Positions 1 to 10,221 of a stretch of 33,274 nucleotides of DNA are shown here, one piece after another. Source of the DNA: Clostridium sp. K13 (GTDB lineage: Bacteria; Bacillota; Clostridia; Clostridiales; Clostridiaceae). Made by a program: the position numbers and the translations under genes. The stretch lies in NCBI RefSeq assembly GCF_019734195.1, contig NZ_JAASHM010000021.1, positions 1 through 33,274 of the forward strand. Direction: 5' to 3'. Below the pieces are notes generated by a model. The model was not told where the DNA came from. It saw only the letters and a program-made list of their open reading frames with translations, and did no database searches. Position 1 is the first letter of the stretch; each line of letters starts with the position of its first letter.

Positions 1-12
1 TCCCATAAAAAT

Positions 13-70
13 TGCTCCCTCTATAGTAATGACAGTTTTATTATTTTAACTGTCTACTATAAAGGGAGCA
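13..70 (-). terminator. Intrinsic terminator downstream of ligA
   Basis: A long inverted repeat follows the ligA stop codon. Its outer arms are TGCTCCCT and AGGGAGCA, and the inner arms ATAGTA..GACAGTT and AACTGTC..TACTAT continue the stem around an A/T loop. Read on the minus strand, the stem is followed by CAATTTTTATG, a short U-tract. It probably ends the pcrA-ligA transcript. Confidence 0.75.
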
Positions 71-99
71 TATCAATTTTTGATTTGCAACTGCTTTTT

Positions 100-2100
<2,001 letters not shown>

Positions 2101-2118
2101 TTAAATAACAAATTAAGA

Positions 2119-2160
2119 TTTATAGGATAAAATCAAATTAACCTGACTTTATCCTATAAA
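2119..2160 (-). terminator. Hairpin between pcrA and ligA
   Basis: Arms TTTATAGGATAAA and TTTATCCTATAAA are perfectly complementary (13 bp) around a 16-nt loop, just after the pcrA stop. No clean U-run follows on the minus strand, so it could be a partial terminator or an mRNA-processing or stability hairpin within a pcrA-ligA operon. Confidence 0.5.
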
Positions 2161-2175
2161 TAATTAAAAGAATGT

Positions 2176-4506
2176 TTATAAAAGCTCTAATTTTGCCATT
2201 GATAACATTAGCATTTTTACTCCTTGTTGGTTAAATGCTATTGTTAATTTCTTATCTCCATTTACATCAGCTATTGAAACTATTGTTCCTTCACCAAATT
2301 TATCATGCTTAACTTTTCTTCCTACAGTAACTTCATTTGCCGTTATTGTAACTTTTGGACCTCCAGAATTTGAAGTAGCTACCTTTGAATTATTGCTTAC
2401 TCCAAAATTTCTATTTTCAAATGTTCCATAATTACTTCTTAAACTATGAGGATTACTATAAGATGGTTTAAATCTACCATTTACCGTTCCTGACCCCGAA
2501 GCTGATGTTACATCTTTATTTTCTCCTGTCATAGTTACATATTCTCTAAGATCAGATTTAATTTCTGAGATAAAGTCTGATTGTGGATATGCAACAGTTC
2601 TACCAAATACTCTTCTTACTTCAGCAGATGTCATAAATAAAGTTTCTTTTGCTCTTGTTATACCAACATAGCAAAGTCTTCTAGATTCCTCCATTTCAGA
2701 ATCACTATTAAATGAAGATTGCCCTGGGAATATACCATTTTCCATACCAACCATAAATACTACTGGGAATTCCAATCCCTTTGCACTATGAATAGTCATT
2801 AAAACAACAGTTCCATTTTCATCTTCTTCATCTTCAAGTTTATCTGTATCTTGAACAAGAGATACTTTTTCTAAATACGCTTCTAATTGTGTTTTATTTA
2901 TATCAAAATCACTAGAACTAGCAGCCTTTTCTTTTTCATAATTTTTTTCAAAATCAACTGCATCCGATACTAATTCCTTTAAGTTTTCTATTCTACTCTT
3001 ATCCTCAATTTGTTTTGAAGCTTCAAGCTCTTTAATATAACCTGTATCTTCTAATATAGTTTCAATTAAATGTGATACCGGTACAGTTTCTGAAAGCATC
3101 ATTAGATTTTCCATAAGTTCCATGAACTTTTCAATTCCTGCACAGTTTCTAGCCGTTAAAGTTGGAATGGTTCTAACTTCTGATAATGCATCCCATAAAG
3201 GTAGCTCATAGCTTTCAGCAAAGTCTAAAACTTTTTGTATAGTAGCATCTCCTATACCTCTCTTAGGCACATTTATTATTCTTCTTAAAGCAATACTATC
3301 TGAAGGATTAACAAGAACCTTTAAATAACTTAGCATATCCTTGATTTCTTTTCTATCATAGAACTTAGTTCCACCCACAATTTTATATGCTATAGCAGCT
3401 CTTCTTAAGCTTTCTTCAAATATACGTGATTGAGCATTTGTTCTGTAAAGTATGGCAAAATCCTTATACTGTTTATTTTGCTCTTTCTTTATCTTTTCAA
3501 TTTGATTAGCTACGAATGTACCTTCATCACCATCCGAATATGCTCTATATATTTTTATTTTACTACCTGCCTCTTGTTCCGTTCTTAAAACCTTGCTCTT
3601 TCTTGTTGAGTTATTAACTATAACTACATTTGCAGCATTTAATATATTTCCTTTTGAACGATAATTTTGCTCTAACTTTATAACTTTAGCTTCAGGATAA
3701 TCTTTTTCAAACCCAAGAATATTCTTTATATCAGCACCACGCCACTCGTATATGCACTGATCATCATCCCCCACCACACAAATATTTCTATGTTTAGCTG
3801 CAAGTAATGTTACTAGTTCATATTGAGCCCCATTTGTATCTTGATATTCATCTACCATAATATATTGGAATTTTCTTTGATAAAACTCTAAAGTTTCAGG
3901 ATCTTTCTTAAATAATTCTACTGTTTTACAAATTAAATCATCAAAATCTAAAGCATTATTTTCTTTTAGTCTCTTTTGATACATTGTATAAACTTCCGCA
4001 ATCTTCTTTTCCCTAAAATTAGATTCATGCTCTCTATAATAAGAATCTGCACTTTGCATATTATCCTTTGCCTTACTTATCTTACCCATTATTTCTTGTT
4101 CTGTTATTTCTTTATCATTTATATTAAGAATCTTTATACACTCTTTTATAAGTGTCTTTTGATCTGTACCATCATATATAGTAAAATTCTTCTTATATCC
4201 AAGCTTTTCAATTTCTCTTCTTAATATCCTTACACAAGTTGAGTGGAATGTTGATATCCACATATCATTAGCCTTATCCCCTATAAGAGTATGCACTCTT
4301 TCTTGCATCTCTTTAGCTGCTTTATTAGTAAATGTTATTGCTAATATCTTATAAGGAAAAATATTTAGATCTTCTATCATATGAGCCATTCTATGGGTCA
4401 AAACTCTAGTTTTTCCTGAACCTGCTCCCGCTAAAATAAGCACAGGTCCTTCTACAGTTACTGCACCTTCATACTGTTCTTTATTAAGTAAAGATTTTAA
4501 ATCCAA
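2176..4506 (-). CDS. pcrA: ATP-dependent 3'-5' DNA helicase PcrA (UvrD family)
   Basis: Superfamily 1A helicase that acts in DNA repair, in replication restart and at stalled RNA polymerase. Visible motifs are Walker A GAGSGKT (residues 27-33), motif Ia TFTNKAAKEM, Walker B DEYQDTN (219-225), motif III QCIYEWRGAD, motif IV QNYRS, motif V TIHSAKGLEFP and motif VI RLCYVGITRAKE. The C-terminal ~60 residues look like the Tudor-like tail that PcrA uses to contact RNA polymerase. The 776-aa length is normal for the family. The start is a TTG (4506) placed 8 nt after a strong GGGAGG. The ATG inside that region is out of frame and soon stops, so TTG is a confident choice. ligA follows 90 bp downstream on the same strand. 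Confidence 0.96.
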   Translation of the reverse strand: MDLKSLLNKEQYEGAVTVEGPVLILAGAGSGKTRVLTHRMAHMIEDLNIFPYKILAITFTNKAAKEMQERVHTLIGDKANDMWISTFHSTCVRILRREIEKLGYKKNFTIYDGTDQKTLIKECIKILNINDKEITEQEIMGKISKAKDNMQSADSYYREHESNFREKKIAEVYTMYQKRLKENNALDFDDLICKTVELFKKDPETLEFYQRKFQYIMVDEYQDTNGAQYELVTLLAAKHRNICVVGDDDQCIYEWRGADIKNILGFEKDYPEAKVIKLEQNYRSKGNILNAANVVIVNNSTRKSKVLRTEQEAGSKIKIYRAYSDGDEGTFVANQIEKIKKEQNKQYKDFAILYRTNAQSRIFEESLRRAAIAYKIVGGTKFYDRKEIKDMLSYLKVLVNPSDSIALRRIINVPKRGIGDATIQKVLDFAESYELPLWDALSEVRTIPTLTARNCAGIEKFMELMENLMMLSETVPVSHLIETILEDTGYIKELEASKQIEDKSRIENLKELVSDAVDFEKNYEKEKAASSSDFDINKTQLEAYLEKVSLVQDTDKLEDEEDENGTVVLMTIHSAKGLEFPVVFMVGMENGIFPGQSSFNSDSEMEESRRLCYVGITRAKETLFMTSAEVRRVFGRTVAYPQSDFISEIKSDLREYVTMTGENKDVTSASGSGTVNGRFKPSYSNPHSLRSNYGTFENRNFGVSNNSKVATSNSGGPKVTITANEVTVGRKVKHDKFGEGTIVSIADVNGDKKLTIAFNQQGVKMLMLSMAKLELL

Positions 4507-4577
4507 AAGAACATCCTCCCTTCATTTTTAAAACTAAAATATATCCTTTAATCGAACATACAATCTATATAAAATTT

Positions 4578-4586
4578 ATTATAACA
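4578..4586 (-). promoter_or_regulatory. Extended -10 promoter of pcrA
   Basis: On the minus strand TGTTATAAT forms an extended -10 element about 72 bp upstream of the pcrA TTG start. No good -35 is seen at 17 bp, which fits TG-dependent recognition. The predicted transcript start is near 4571. Confidence 0.55.
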
Positions 4587-4738
4587 TAGTTAGTATATAT
4601 TATTACCATAATTAATTAAATTTAAAAAAACCATTATCTATACTATTATCTAAAAAAATAAGCTTTAATTACTACTATTTTATTTACTCTAGTAAACACG
4701 CCAATGAAACCATTTACTAACTTTATTTTTTGGGACGC

Positions 4739-4769
4739 AAAAAAACGCAACCCTTGGGGCCAGGTTGCG
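4739..4769 (-). terminator. Intrinsic terminator of the candidate small RNA
   Basis: On the minus strand CGCAACC, a GC-rich loop containing GGCCCC, and GGTTGCG are followed directly by seven T residues. This is the strongest GC stem in the left half of the window. Confidence 0.85.
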
Positions 4770-4828
4770 CTTCAGCAATAAGCAATAAATAAAAAGGGGG
4801 CTATTTAATTCCTTTTATTTATCCTTGC
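4739..4828 (-). ncRNA. Candidate small structured RNA
   Basis: In the 429-base gap between rsuA and pcrA, a consensus promoter (4835-4863) leads into a ~90-nt unit that ends in a strong intrinsic terminator. The transcript can fold into three hairpins. The first has arms AUAAAUAAAAGG / CCUUUUUAUUUAU with one bulge. The second is a short GCUU..AAGC hairpin. The third is the terminator CGCAACC..GGUUGCG. No ORF with a ribosome-binding site is present: an ATG-CAA-GGA-stop at the very start and a 20-codon TTG frame both lack a Shine-Dalgarno. I do not recognise the family. Alternatives are a transcribed leader peptide or an attenuated leader of pcrA, although pcrA has its own -10 further downstream. 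Confidence 0.5.
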
Positions 4829-4834
4829 ATTAAT

Positions 4835-4863
4835 ATTATAGTAAAGAAAATTTTATATTGCAA
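4835..4863 (-). promoter_or_regulatory. Consensus promoter of the candidate small RNA
   Basis: Minus-strand TTGCAA (4858-4863), a 17-bp spacer and a perfect TATAAT (4835-4840). The predicted start is near 4828. The -10 is only ~90 bp upstream of the strong terminator at 4739-4769. Confidence 0.75.
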
Positions 4864-4935
4864 GGTATTTTTGATAAATATCTTGCTATTTTTTATATAT
4901 ATGAATGTTTTTCTATCATATTTTGTTTTCTTTCG

Positions 4936-5652
4936 TTAAAAGTTCTTTAATGTAGCTAATTCCTCATCCGTAAGCTCCCTATATTCGCCTTCTTCTAAAT
5001 CTTCATCTAAAGGTAGTGTACCGAACTCTGTTCTCTTTAAATACACAACCTTCTTTCCTACAGCTTCAAACATTCTTTTAACTTGATGGAACTTTCCTTC
5101 CTGAATAGTAATCATAACTTCAGAGCCATCATCAGTTGCATTTAATATTTCCAATTTAGCTTCTTTACAAAGGTATCCATCATCTAATGTAATCCCAGCT
5201 TTAAATTTCTCAACATCATCTTCTGTTACCTTCTTATCTATCTTAGCATAATAAACTTTATCTACTTTCCACTTTGGTGATATTAATCTATGATTTAATT
5301 CTCCATCATTTGTTAATAATAATAATCCTACTGTATCCTTATCTAATCTACCTACTGGGAATGGTTCAAAAACTTGATGCTCAACTTCTAATAAATCAAT
5401 TACAGTTTCATCTCTATTATCATAAGTTGCAGACACTACTCCATCTGGTTTATTCATCATTAAATAAATAAATTCTCTGTAAAATATTTCTTCACCATTA
5501 ATAACTATTTTATCTTTTTCTGGATCTACTTGCATTCCACTATCCTTAGCCATTTCTCCGTTAACTTCTACTAGTCCACTTCTACAGATTTTCTTAAGTT
5601 CTTTTCTTGTACCATATCCTAAATTAGATAGTACTTTATCTAGTCTTTCCAT
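4936..5652 (-). CDS. rsuA: RsuA-family 16S rRNA pseudouridine synthase
   Basis: Converts a uridine in ribosomal RNA to pseudouridine; the RsuA type modifies U516 of 16S rRNA. An N-terminal S4 RNA-binding domain (about residues 1-55, MERLDKVLSNLGYGTRKE) precedes the catalytic domain. The catalytic motif GRLDKDTVG lies at 101-109 with Asp104 as the expected nucleophile, followed by KFHQVKRMFEAVGKKV near the C-terminus. The 238-aa length matches RsuA (about 231) better than the longer RluB type. The ATG is preceded by GAGGTG at good spacing, and its own promoter is seen at 5683-5711. The precise target nucleotide is inferred from the family and could instead be a 23S site. Confidence 0.88.
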   Translation of the reverse strand: MERLDKVLSNLGYGTRKELKKICRSGLVEVNGEMAKDSGMQVDPEKDKIVINGEEIFYREFIYLMMNKPDGVVSATYDNRDETVIDLLEVEHQVFEPFPVGRLDKDTVGLLLLTNDGELNHRLISPKWKVDKVYYAKIDKKVTEDDVEKFKAGITLDDGYLCKEAKLEILNATDDGSEVMITIQEGKFHQVKRMFEAVGKKVVYLKRTEFGTLPLDEDLEEGEYRELTDEELATLKNF

Positions 5653-5682
5653 AAAACACCTCGTAAAACTTTTATATAGCTT

Positions 5683-5711
5683 ATTCTATTATTAATATTC
5701 CTCAAATGCAA
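5683..5711 (-). promoter_or_regulatory. Promoter of the pseudouridine synthase gene
   Basis: Minus-strand TTGCAT (5706-5711), exactly 17 bp, then TAGAAT (5683-5688), about 30 bp upstream of the start codon. Confidence 0.6.
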
Positions 5712-5752
5712 TAAAATAGTTAATGTGTATTAATAAAACTACTATTAAATAA

Positions 5753-5780
5753 AATATAATTACTACTAAGCAATTATATT
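5753..5780 (-). terminator. Weak hairpin after the triple-tyrosine gene
   Basis: Arms AATATAATT and AATTATATT (9 bp) with a 10-nt loop, followed on the minus strand by TTATTTAAT, just past the stop codon. The all-A/T stem makes it a weak terminator. Confidence 0.4.
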
Positions 5781-5787
5781 AAAAAGC

Positions 5788-7800
5788 TTAAATTTCACAG
5801 TCACTAACTTCAAACTCAATAGTATCGTAATCCTCATAAGGAACATCTTTATGAAAACTTTTATCTAAAACTAATACTCTATACTCTCCAGCTTTAAATG
5901 GTATAAATGTATAATAATTTTTTCTGCTATACCCTTGGGCTAAAATCCATTCTCCATTTATCATTATATAAAACTCATAACAAACTTCTTTTCCACCTTT
6001 AGATATAGCTTCAAATGTTATTTCTTCACCTATTTTTAAACTGTTAGAAGATAATTGTAATTTAGTTGAATTTACTGAAACAACCTCATGAACATAAATA
6101 GAAACTTCCTTCTTACTATCATACTCTTCTGTAGACTTAATATTTTTAGCATATATTGTAAAAGTATATTTCCCAGGACATTTTGGCTTTATTTTTATTG
6201 ATTTTTCTCCTATAAATCCTGTACTTTCTACTTCATATCCATTTATTTTTGTAACAAATTTGGTTAAAACATATTTTGTATTTTTAACTATTGTCTCAAT
6301 ATTAATTATGTCTCCAACTAAATACGTTTCTTTACTACTTAATAAAATATAATCTATATCTGCAGCTACATAATCTTTTGCTTGAATAAATAATGATGTA
6401 GAAGCATCATAAGTCTTTGATGAGAATTCATCCTTAACCTTAATATCAACTTCATACTCTCCTGGTTCTGTTGGTATAAAATTAACCCAATTATTTGTTC
6501 CATATTCTAATCTTTCTTTTTCAATACCATTTTTATATATTGTAAATTTATATAAAGGTTTAATACCACCTTCTGTTTTTACTTTAATATTTACAGGTTC
6601 ATTAATAATACATCTTCTTCCTTTATCACATTTAATATCTACTATTCTAACCGGCTTTTCACCCTTATTATAAATCTCATATTGAATAGATGCCATATCT
6701 TCATGATCTCCACTAAATGATATATCCTTAACCTTGAGAGTTATCTTGTATTTTCCCTCTTCCCTTGGTTCCCATATGCATTCATTTCTTCTTATATAAC
6801 CACTATCTTCTGAAACAGGTCCCTCTATAATATATCTATATAATAGCTCTCTTCCACCATCTACCAATGACACTAAATTAATTTCAGTTCCTGATGCTTG
6901 TGGAGATTTTATATCACTCTTAAATGATCTAATTTTAATATCATTATATGGATTTACATTATAAATAATAACAGCTCTATCATCAAATGATTTTGTTGAA
7001 AACATATCTCTTACTTGACATAGAAGCTTATATTCACCTGCAATTTTCTCTTTAAAAGTAACTATACTCTTTGAAGAAAAATCCTGAATACATACAACTT
7101 TTCCCTCTTTATTAACTTTTAAAAATTTGTATAATAATGGTCTACTTTTTTCATAATTAGCTTCTACCTTAAAAATCAACTCTTCGTTAATTAGCATATT
7201 TTGAGTCAAGCAAACAAAATTAGTTATTTCAACCTTTTCTAATTCTGTAACTTCAAATTTTACAGTGGTAAAATCATCAACATTTCTTTCTGAATCAACT
7301 CTCTTAGTTTCTATTAATATTTCGATATTACCTGATTTTGTAGCTGTAAAAACAAATTCATTTTCAGTGCTATAATCCCGTAAAACTTCCCAATCCTTTT
7401 CACCATTTATCCAAAATCTATACAATACAAGCTCTTCGTTAGATATAACCTTAATTGGTAATTTCTCTCCAATACTTATTTTATTTTTATCTATTTTAAC
7501 TTTATTTATTATATTTGAATTTTCTACTATTTCATACTCCGATCTACCAAGATAGTCATATGCATTTTTACAGTTATTTGATTTACCCTGAACCATTATC
7601 ATATATTTTCCTGGTTTAGTAGGCTTCCAAGTACAAATATTGCTTTTTGAAAAGTCTTGTATAGGCTTCCATATACCTTCAATTCCCTCCATAAATTTAT
7701 ATTCAACTTCATCATTTTCGCTTAAAAATGCTGCAATATTTATATTTTTATTTAAATCAGCAGGGCTTTTATTGTCAAAATCAATTAAAACCTCTTTCAT
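5788..7800 (-). CDS. Seven-repeat triple-tyrosine (Y_Y_Y-like) domain protein
   Basis: The protein is built from seven tandem beta-sandwich repeats of about 95 residues. Each has the pattern 'hydrophobic strand - G-E-x-I - YxFxxxxxGxW - F-x-P-x-x-x-G-x-Y-x-h - hVKDxxSxxxYD', typical of the triple-tyrosine/PKD-like class. There is no signal peptide, membrane segment or sorting motif, so it is predicted to be cytoplasmic or released by an unconventional route. The open frame begins at a GTG (7812) that overlaps the Shine-Dalgarno; the ATG at 7800, after GGTGGAGAG, is preferred (670 aa). It is flanked by rsuA and a DUF188 gene and appears monocistronic. The biochemical function is unknown. In other bacteria such repeats occur in the sensor part of regulators, but no signalling domain is present here. 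Confidence 0.8.
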   Translation of the reverse strand: MKEVLIDFDNKSPADLNKNINIAAFLSENDEVEYKFMEGIEGIWKPIQDFSKSNICTWKPTKPGKYMIMVQGKSNNCKNAYDYLGRSEYEIVENSNIINKVKIDKNKISIGEKLPIKVISNEELVLYRFWINGEKDWEVLRDYSTENEFVFTATKSGNIEILIETKRVDSERNVDDFTTVKFEVTELEKVEITNFVCLTQNMLINEELIFKVEANYEKSRPLLYKFLKVNKEGKVVCIQDFSSKSIVTFKEKIAGEYKLLCQVRDMFSTKSFDDRAVIIYNVNPYNDIKIRSFKSDIKSPQASGTEINLVSLVDGGRELLYRYIIEGPVSEDSGYIRRNECIWEPREEGKYKITLKVKDISFSGDHEDMASIQYEIYNKGEKPVRIVDIKCDKGRRCIINEPVNIKVKTEGGIKPLYKFTIYKNGIEKERLEYGTNNWVNFIPTEPGEYEVDIKVKDEFSSKTYDASTSLFIQAKDYVAADIDYILLSSKETYLVGDIINIETIVKNTKYVLTKFVTKINGYEVESTGFIGEKSIKIKPKCPGKYTFTIYAKNIKSTEEYDSKKEVSIYVHEVVSVNSTKLQLSSNSLKIGEEITFEAISKGGKEVCYEFYIMINGEWILAQGYSRKNYYTFIPFKAGEYRVLVLDKSFHKDVPYEDYDTIEFEVSDCEI

Positions 7801-7865
7801 ATTTCTCTCCACCTCACCATATCCTATATATTTAGTTCCATTTCTTTACATAATTTCCTATTTAA

Positions 7866-7871
7866 ATTATA
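7866..7871 (-). promoter_or_regulatory. -10 box of the triple-tyrosine gene
   Basis: A minus-strand TATAAT lies about 66 bp upstream of the ATG. The hexamer 17 bp upstream (TTTTTA) is a poor -35, so this is a tentative call. Confidence 0.4.
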
Positions 7872-7952
7872 CTATTTTAGTTTTAAAATAAAAACTGAAA
7901 TTTGTCTAATAGATATAAAAAAAAGAACAAACTATAGATATATTTCTACAGC

Positions 7953-8396
7953 TTATTCTATATTTTTATCTTTTATTAAATATAATAAATTTTTTTGTAA
8001 TCTATTATCATCTTCTATAGTTCTTTTTTTAGCATTTGGAGTTTTTCCTCCACCCTTTCTTATCTTCTGAGATAAATGTCTTTGTTCTAACATTGAGTCT
8101 ATATTCTTATTTGTATAAATATATCCTTTAGGGCTAATTACTCTAGCCTTTTTTCCTAAGCAAATAGCTGCAACTCCATAATCCTGCGAAATTATGATAT
8201 CACCACTATTACATTCATTAACTACCTTCATATCTACACTCTGAAAACCACTATCTACAACTCTAACTTCCCCATAATTAACTGTAATAAAATGATGTAT
8301 ATCACAATAAATTATAAGCTCTAACCGATACTCTTTAGCTATTTTCTCAATAAGAGGTACTCCAGGACATCCATCTCCATCAACAATAATCTTCAT
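7953..8396 (-). CDS. DUF188 / YaiI-YqxD family protein
   Basis: A 147-aa protein of the YaiI/YqxD family (PIN-like fold). The family hallmarks are clear: N-terminal MKIIVDGDGCP, central GDIIISQDYGVAAICLGKKA, and a basic C-terminal tail with KGGGKTPNAKKR. Conserved acidic residues in DGDGCP and SQDYG match a PIN-type metal-binding site, so a nuclease-like activity has been proposed for the family; none is proven here. The ATG follows GGGAG with 9-nt spacing. It lies alone between pgi and the triple-tyrosine gene. Confidence 0.9.
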   Translation of the reverse strand: MKIIVDGDGCPGVPLIEKIAKEYRLELIIYCDIHHFITVNYGEVRVVDSGFQSVDMKVVNECNSGDIIISQDYGVAAICLGKKARVISPKGYIYTNKNIDSMLEQRHLSQKIRKGGGKTPNAKKRTIEDDNRLQKNLLYLIKDKNIE

Positions 8397-8475
8397 ATCT
8401 CATTACTCCCTTAAATTTAAATATATAGACACACTTTATATCTTTAAAACTATAACTACTATTAGTAATAAGTAA

Positions 8476-8539
8476 AAAAGTATTTCTTATACATTTTTAA
8501 GATTATATAAAAATAATCCTCCGTAAAAGAAATACTTTT
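8476..8539. repeat. Imperfect cruciform between pgi and the DUF188 gene
   Basis: Outer arms AAAAGTATTTCTT and AAGAAATACTTTT match over 13 bp, and a further TAC/GTA pair follows after one mismatch. The ~38-bp interior contains a second small hairpin (GATTAT..ATAATC). T-runs flank it on the minus strand, so it may act as a back-up terminator for pgi. Confidence 0.55.
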
Positions 8540-8556
8540 CACTACTAAAAAATTAT

Positions 8557-8580
8557 AAAAAATTCCCTAAGGAGTTTTTT
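8557..8580. terminator. Terminator of pgi
   Basis: A 10-bp stem AAAAAATTCC / GGAGTTTTTT (one G-U pair) with loop CTAA gives a U-run on either strand. It lies 31 bp after the pgi stop. Between the stop and the hairpin are four or five copies of an 8-mer close to TTTAACTC (about 8582-8613). Confidence 0.7.
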
Positions 8581-8610
8581 AATTAACTCTTTAACTTTTT
8601 AACTCTTTAA

Positions 8611-9963
8611 CTATTTTAATCTTGCTTCTAACTCAGCTTTTAATTCTTCAAATCCTGGCTTACCAAGTAAAGCAAACATGTTTTTCTTGTATGCTTCAAC
8701 ACCTGGTTGGTCAAATGGATTAACACCTAATAAGTATCCACTAATTGCACAAGCCTTTTCAAAGAAGTAAACTAATTGTCCGAAGTAGTATGGTGATACT
8801 TCTGGAATATTTAAAATCATGTTAGGAACTCCACCGTCACAGTGAGCTAATAATGTTCCGTTAAACGCTTGTTTGTTAACAAAGTCAACTGTTTTACCAG
8901 CTAAGAAGTTTAATCCATCAACATTTCCTTCTACTTCTTCTATAGTAAGCTCTTTAGTAGCCTTTTCTACATTAAGAACTGTTTCAAACATTATTCTGCT
9001 ACCATCTTGAATGAATTGTCCCATTGAGTGTAAGTCTGTTGAGAAGTCAACAGCTGCAGGGAATATACCCTTTTGATCCTTACCTTCTGATTCTCCATAT
9101 AATTGTTTCCACCATTCATTGAAATAGTGTAATGATGGTTCATAGTTAACTAAAACTTCTACATTTTTACCTTTGTTATATAATGCATTTCTCATAGCTG
9201 CATATTGATAACAATCATTTTCTTTTAATGATGGATTAGAGTATTTTTCTCTAGCATCAGCTGCACCTTCCATCATTTCATCAATGCTTATTCCAGCAAC
9301 TGCAATTGGTAATAAACCAACAGCTGTTAAAACTGAGAATCTTCCACCAACATCATCAGGAACTACGAATGTTTCATAACCCATAGTATCAGCTAATCCT
9401 TTTAATGCTCCTCTTTCTTTATCAGTAGTTGCAAATATTCTTTCCTTTGCTCCATCAACCCCATACTTCTTTTCCATGAAGTCTTTGAACATTCTGAAAG
9501 CTATAGCTGGTTCTGTAGTTGTACCAGATTTAGATATAACATTAACTGAAACATCTAATCCTTCAATAGCTTCAAATAAATCTGTAATATATGTTGAACT
9601 TATGTTATTTCCAACGAAGAACACCTTTGGAGTCTTTCTCTTGTTATTTGGTAACATGTTATAGAAGTTATTTGTTAACATCTCTATAGCAGCTCTTGCA
9701 CCTAAATAAGAACCCCCAATTCCGATAACTATTAAAACATCAGAATTTGATTTTATTTTTTCAGCTGCAGCCTTTATTCTTCCAAACTCTTCTTTATCAT
9801 AATTTACAGGTAAATCTAACCATCCTAAAAAGTCACTTCCTGCTCCAGTTTTTTCATGAACTGTTTCATGAGCCCACTTAACCATACCTTCCATCTTGTC
9901 TAATTCACATAAAGATGCATATGGTTGAACTTTTGATAAATCTAAACTTAAACCATTTCTCAT
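8611..9963 (-). CDS. pgi: Glucose-6-phosphate isomerase
   Basis: Interconverts glucose 6-phosphate and fructose 6-phosphate at the head of glycolysis, in the cytoplasm. The 450-aa length is typical of the short Firmicutes form. Visible family motifs are [10 protein letters not shown] (81-90), the phosphate-binding [10 protein letters not shown] (144-153), signature 1 [15 protein letters not shown] (205-219), [10 protein letters not shown] with the catalytic glutamate region, and signature 2 near the C-terminus ([19 protein letters not shown]). The ATG follows GGAGG with a 7-nt gap. It has its own promoter and terminator, so it appears monocistronic. Confidence 0.97.
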   Translation of the reverse strand: MRNGLSLDLSKVQPYASLCELDKMEGMVKWAHETVHEKTGAGSDFLGWLDLPVNYDKEEFGRIKAAAEKIKSNSDVLIVIGIGGSYLGARAAIEMLTNNFYNMLPNNKRKTPKVFFVGNNISSTYITDLFEAIEGLDVSVNVISKSGTTTEPAIAFRMFKDFMEKKYGVDGAKERIFATTDKERGALKGLADTMGYETFVVPDDVGGRFSVLTAVGLLPIAVAGISIDEMMEGAADAREKYSNPSLKENDCYQYAAMRNALYNKGKNVEVLVNYEPSLHYFNEWWKQLYGESEGKDQKGIFPAAVDFSTDLHSMGQFIQDGSRIMFETVLNVEKATKELTIEEVEGNVDGLNFLAGKTVDFVNKQAFNGTLLAHCDGGVPNMILNIPEVSPYYFGQLVYFFEKACAISGYLLGVNPFDQPGVEAYKKNMFALLGKPGFEELKAELEARLK

Positions 9964-10003
9964 TTTCTTACCTCCAAATAATGTGGGATTTTTAACAATC
10001 CTT

Positions 10004-10033
10004 ATTATATCATAATTTTTCTTATATTAACAA
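10004..10033 (-). promoter_or_regulatory. Promoter of pgi
   Basis: Minus-strand TTGTTA (10028-10033), 18 bp, then TATAAT (10004-10009) preceded by TGA, giving an extended -10. It is ~40 bp upstream of the start codon. Confidence 0.65.
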
Positions 10034-10044
10034 ATTTAACAATA

Positions 10045-10074
10045 ATATAATTGATTATTTTACATCAATTATAT
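10045..10074. repeat. Palindrome upstream of the pgi promoter
   Basis: Arms ATATAATTGAT and ATCAATTATAT are perfectly complementary (11 bp, 8-nt spacer) and end 12 bp upstream of the pgi -35. It could be an operator for an unknown regulator; in DNA this rich in A/T, chance is not excluded. Confidence 0.45.
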
Positions 10075-10174
10075 TCTAATTATTTAATTACTTTCAATAT
10101 TAATTTTATAAATTACTAACACACCATAGATTTTTGTAAATTCATACAAAAAATACAAATAAAAAAGTCGTTTT

Positions 10175-10199
10175 ATAGTGTTTTATTGCATATCACTAT
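10175..10199 (-). terminator. Weak terminator after the DUF6241-like gene
   Basis: Arms ATAGTG and CACTAT with a 13-nt loop, followed on the minus strand by AAAACGACTTTTTT. The short stem makes this a low-confidence call. Confidence 0.35.
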
Positions 10200-10221
10200 T
10201 ATGAGTATTTGCTTTTATAAA

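Noticed and set aside
3976..4224. Plus-strand ORFs opposite real genes (for example 3976-4224, 5274-5471, 7640-7891, 25927-26325, 26562-26981)
   Set aside because: They lie antisense to strongly supported genes, have low-complexity Ile/Leu/Ser/Thr composition expected from the opposite strand of A/T-rich coding DNA, and lack ribosome-binding sites.
4739..4830. A 20-codon TTG-initiated peptide inside the small-RNA candidate
   Set aside because: There is no ribosome-binding site, and the frame runs through the terminator stem and U-tract.
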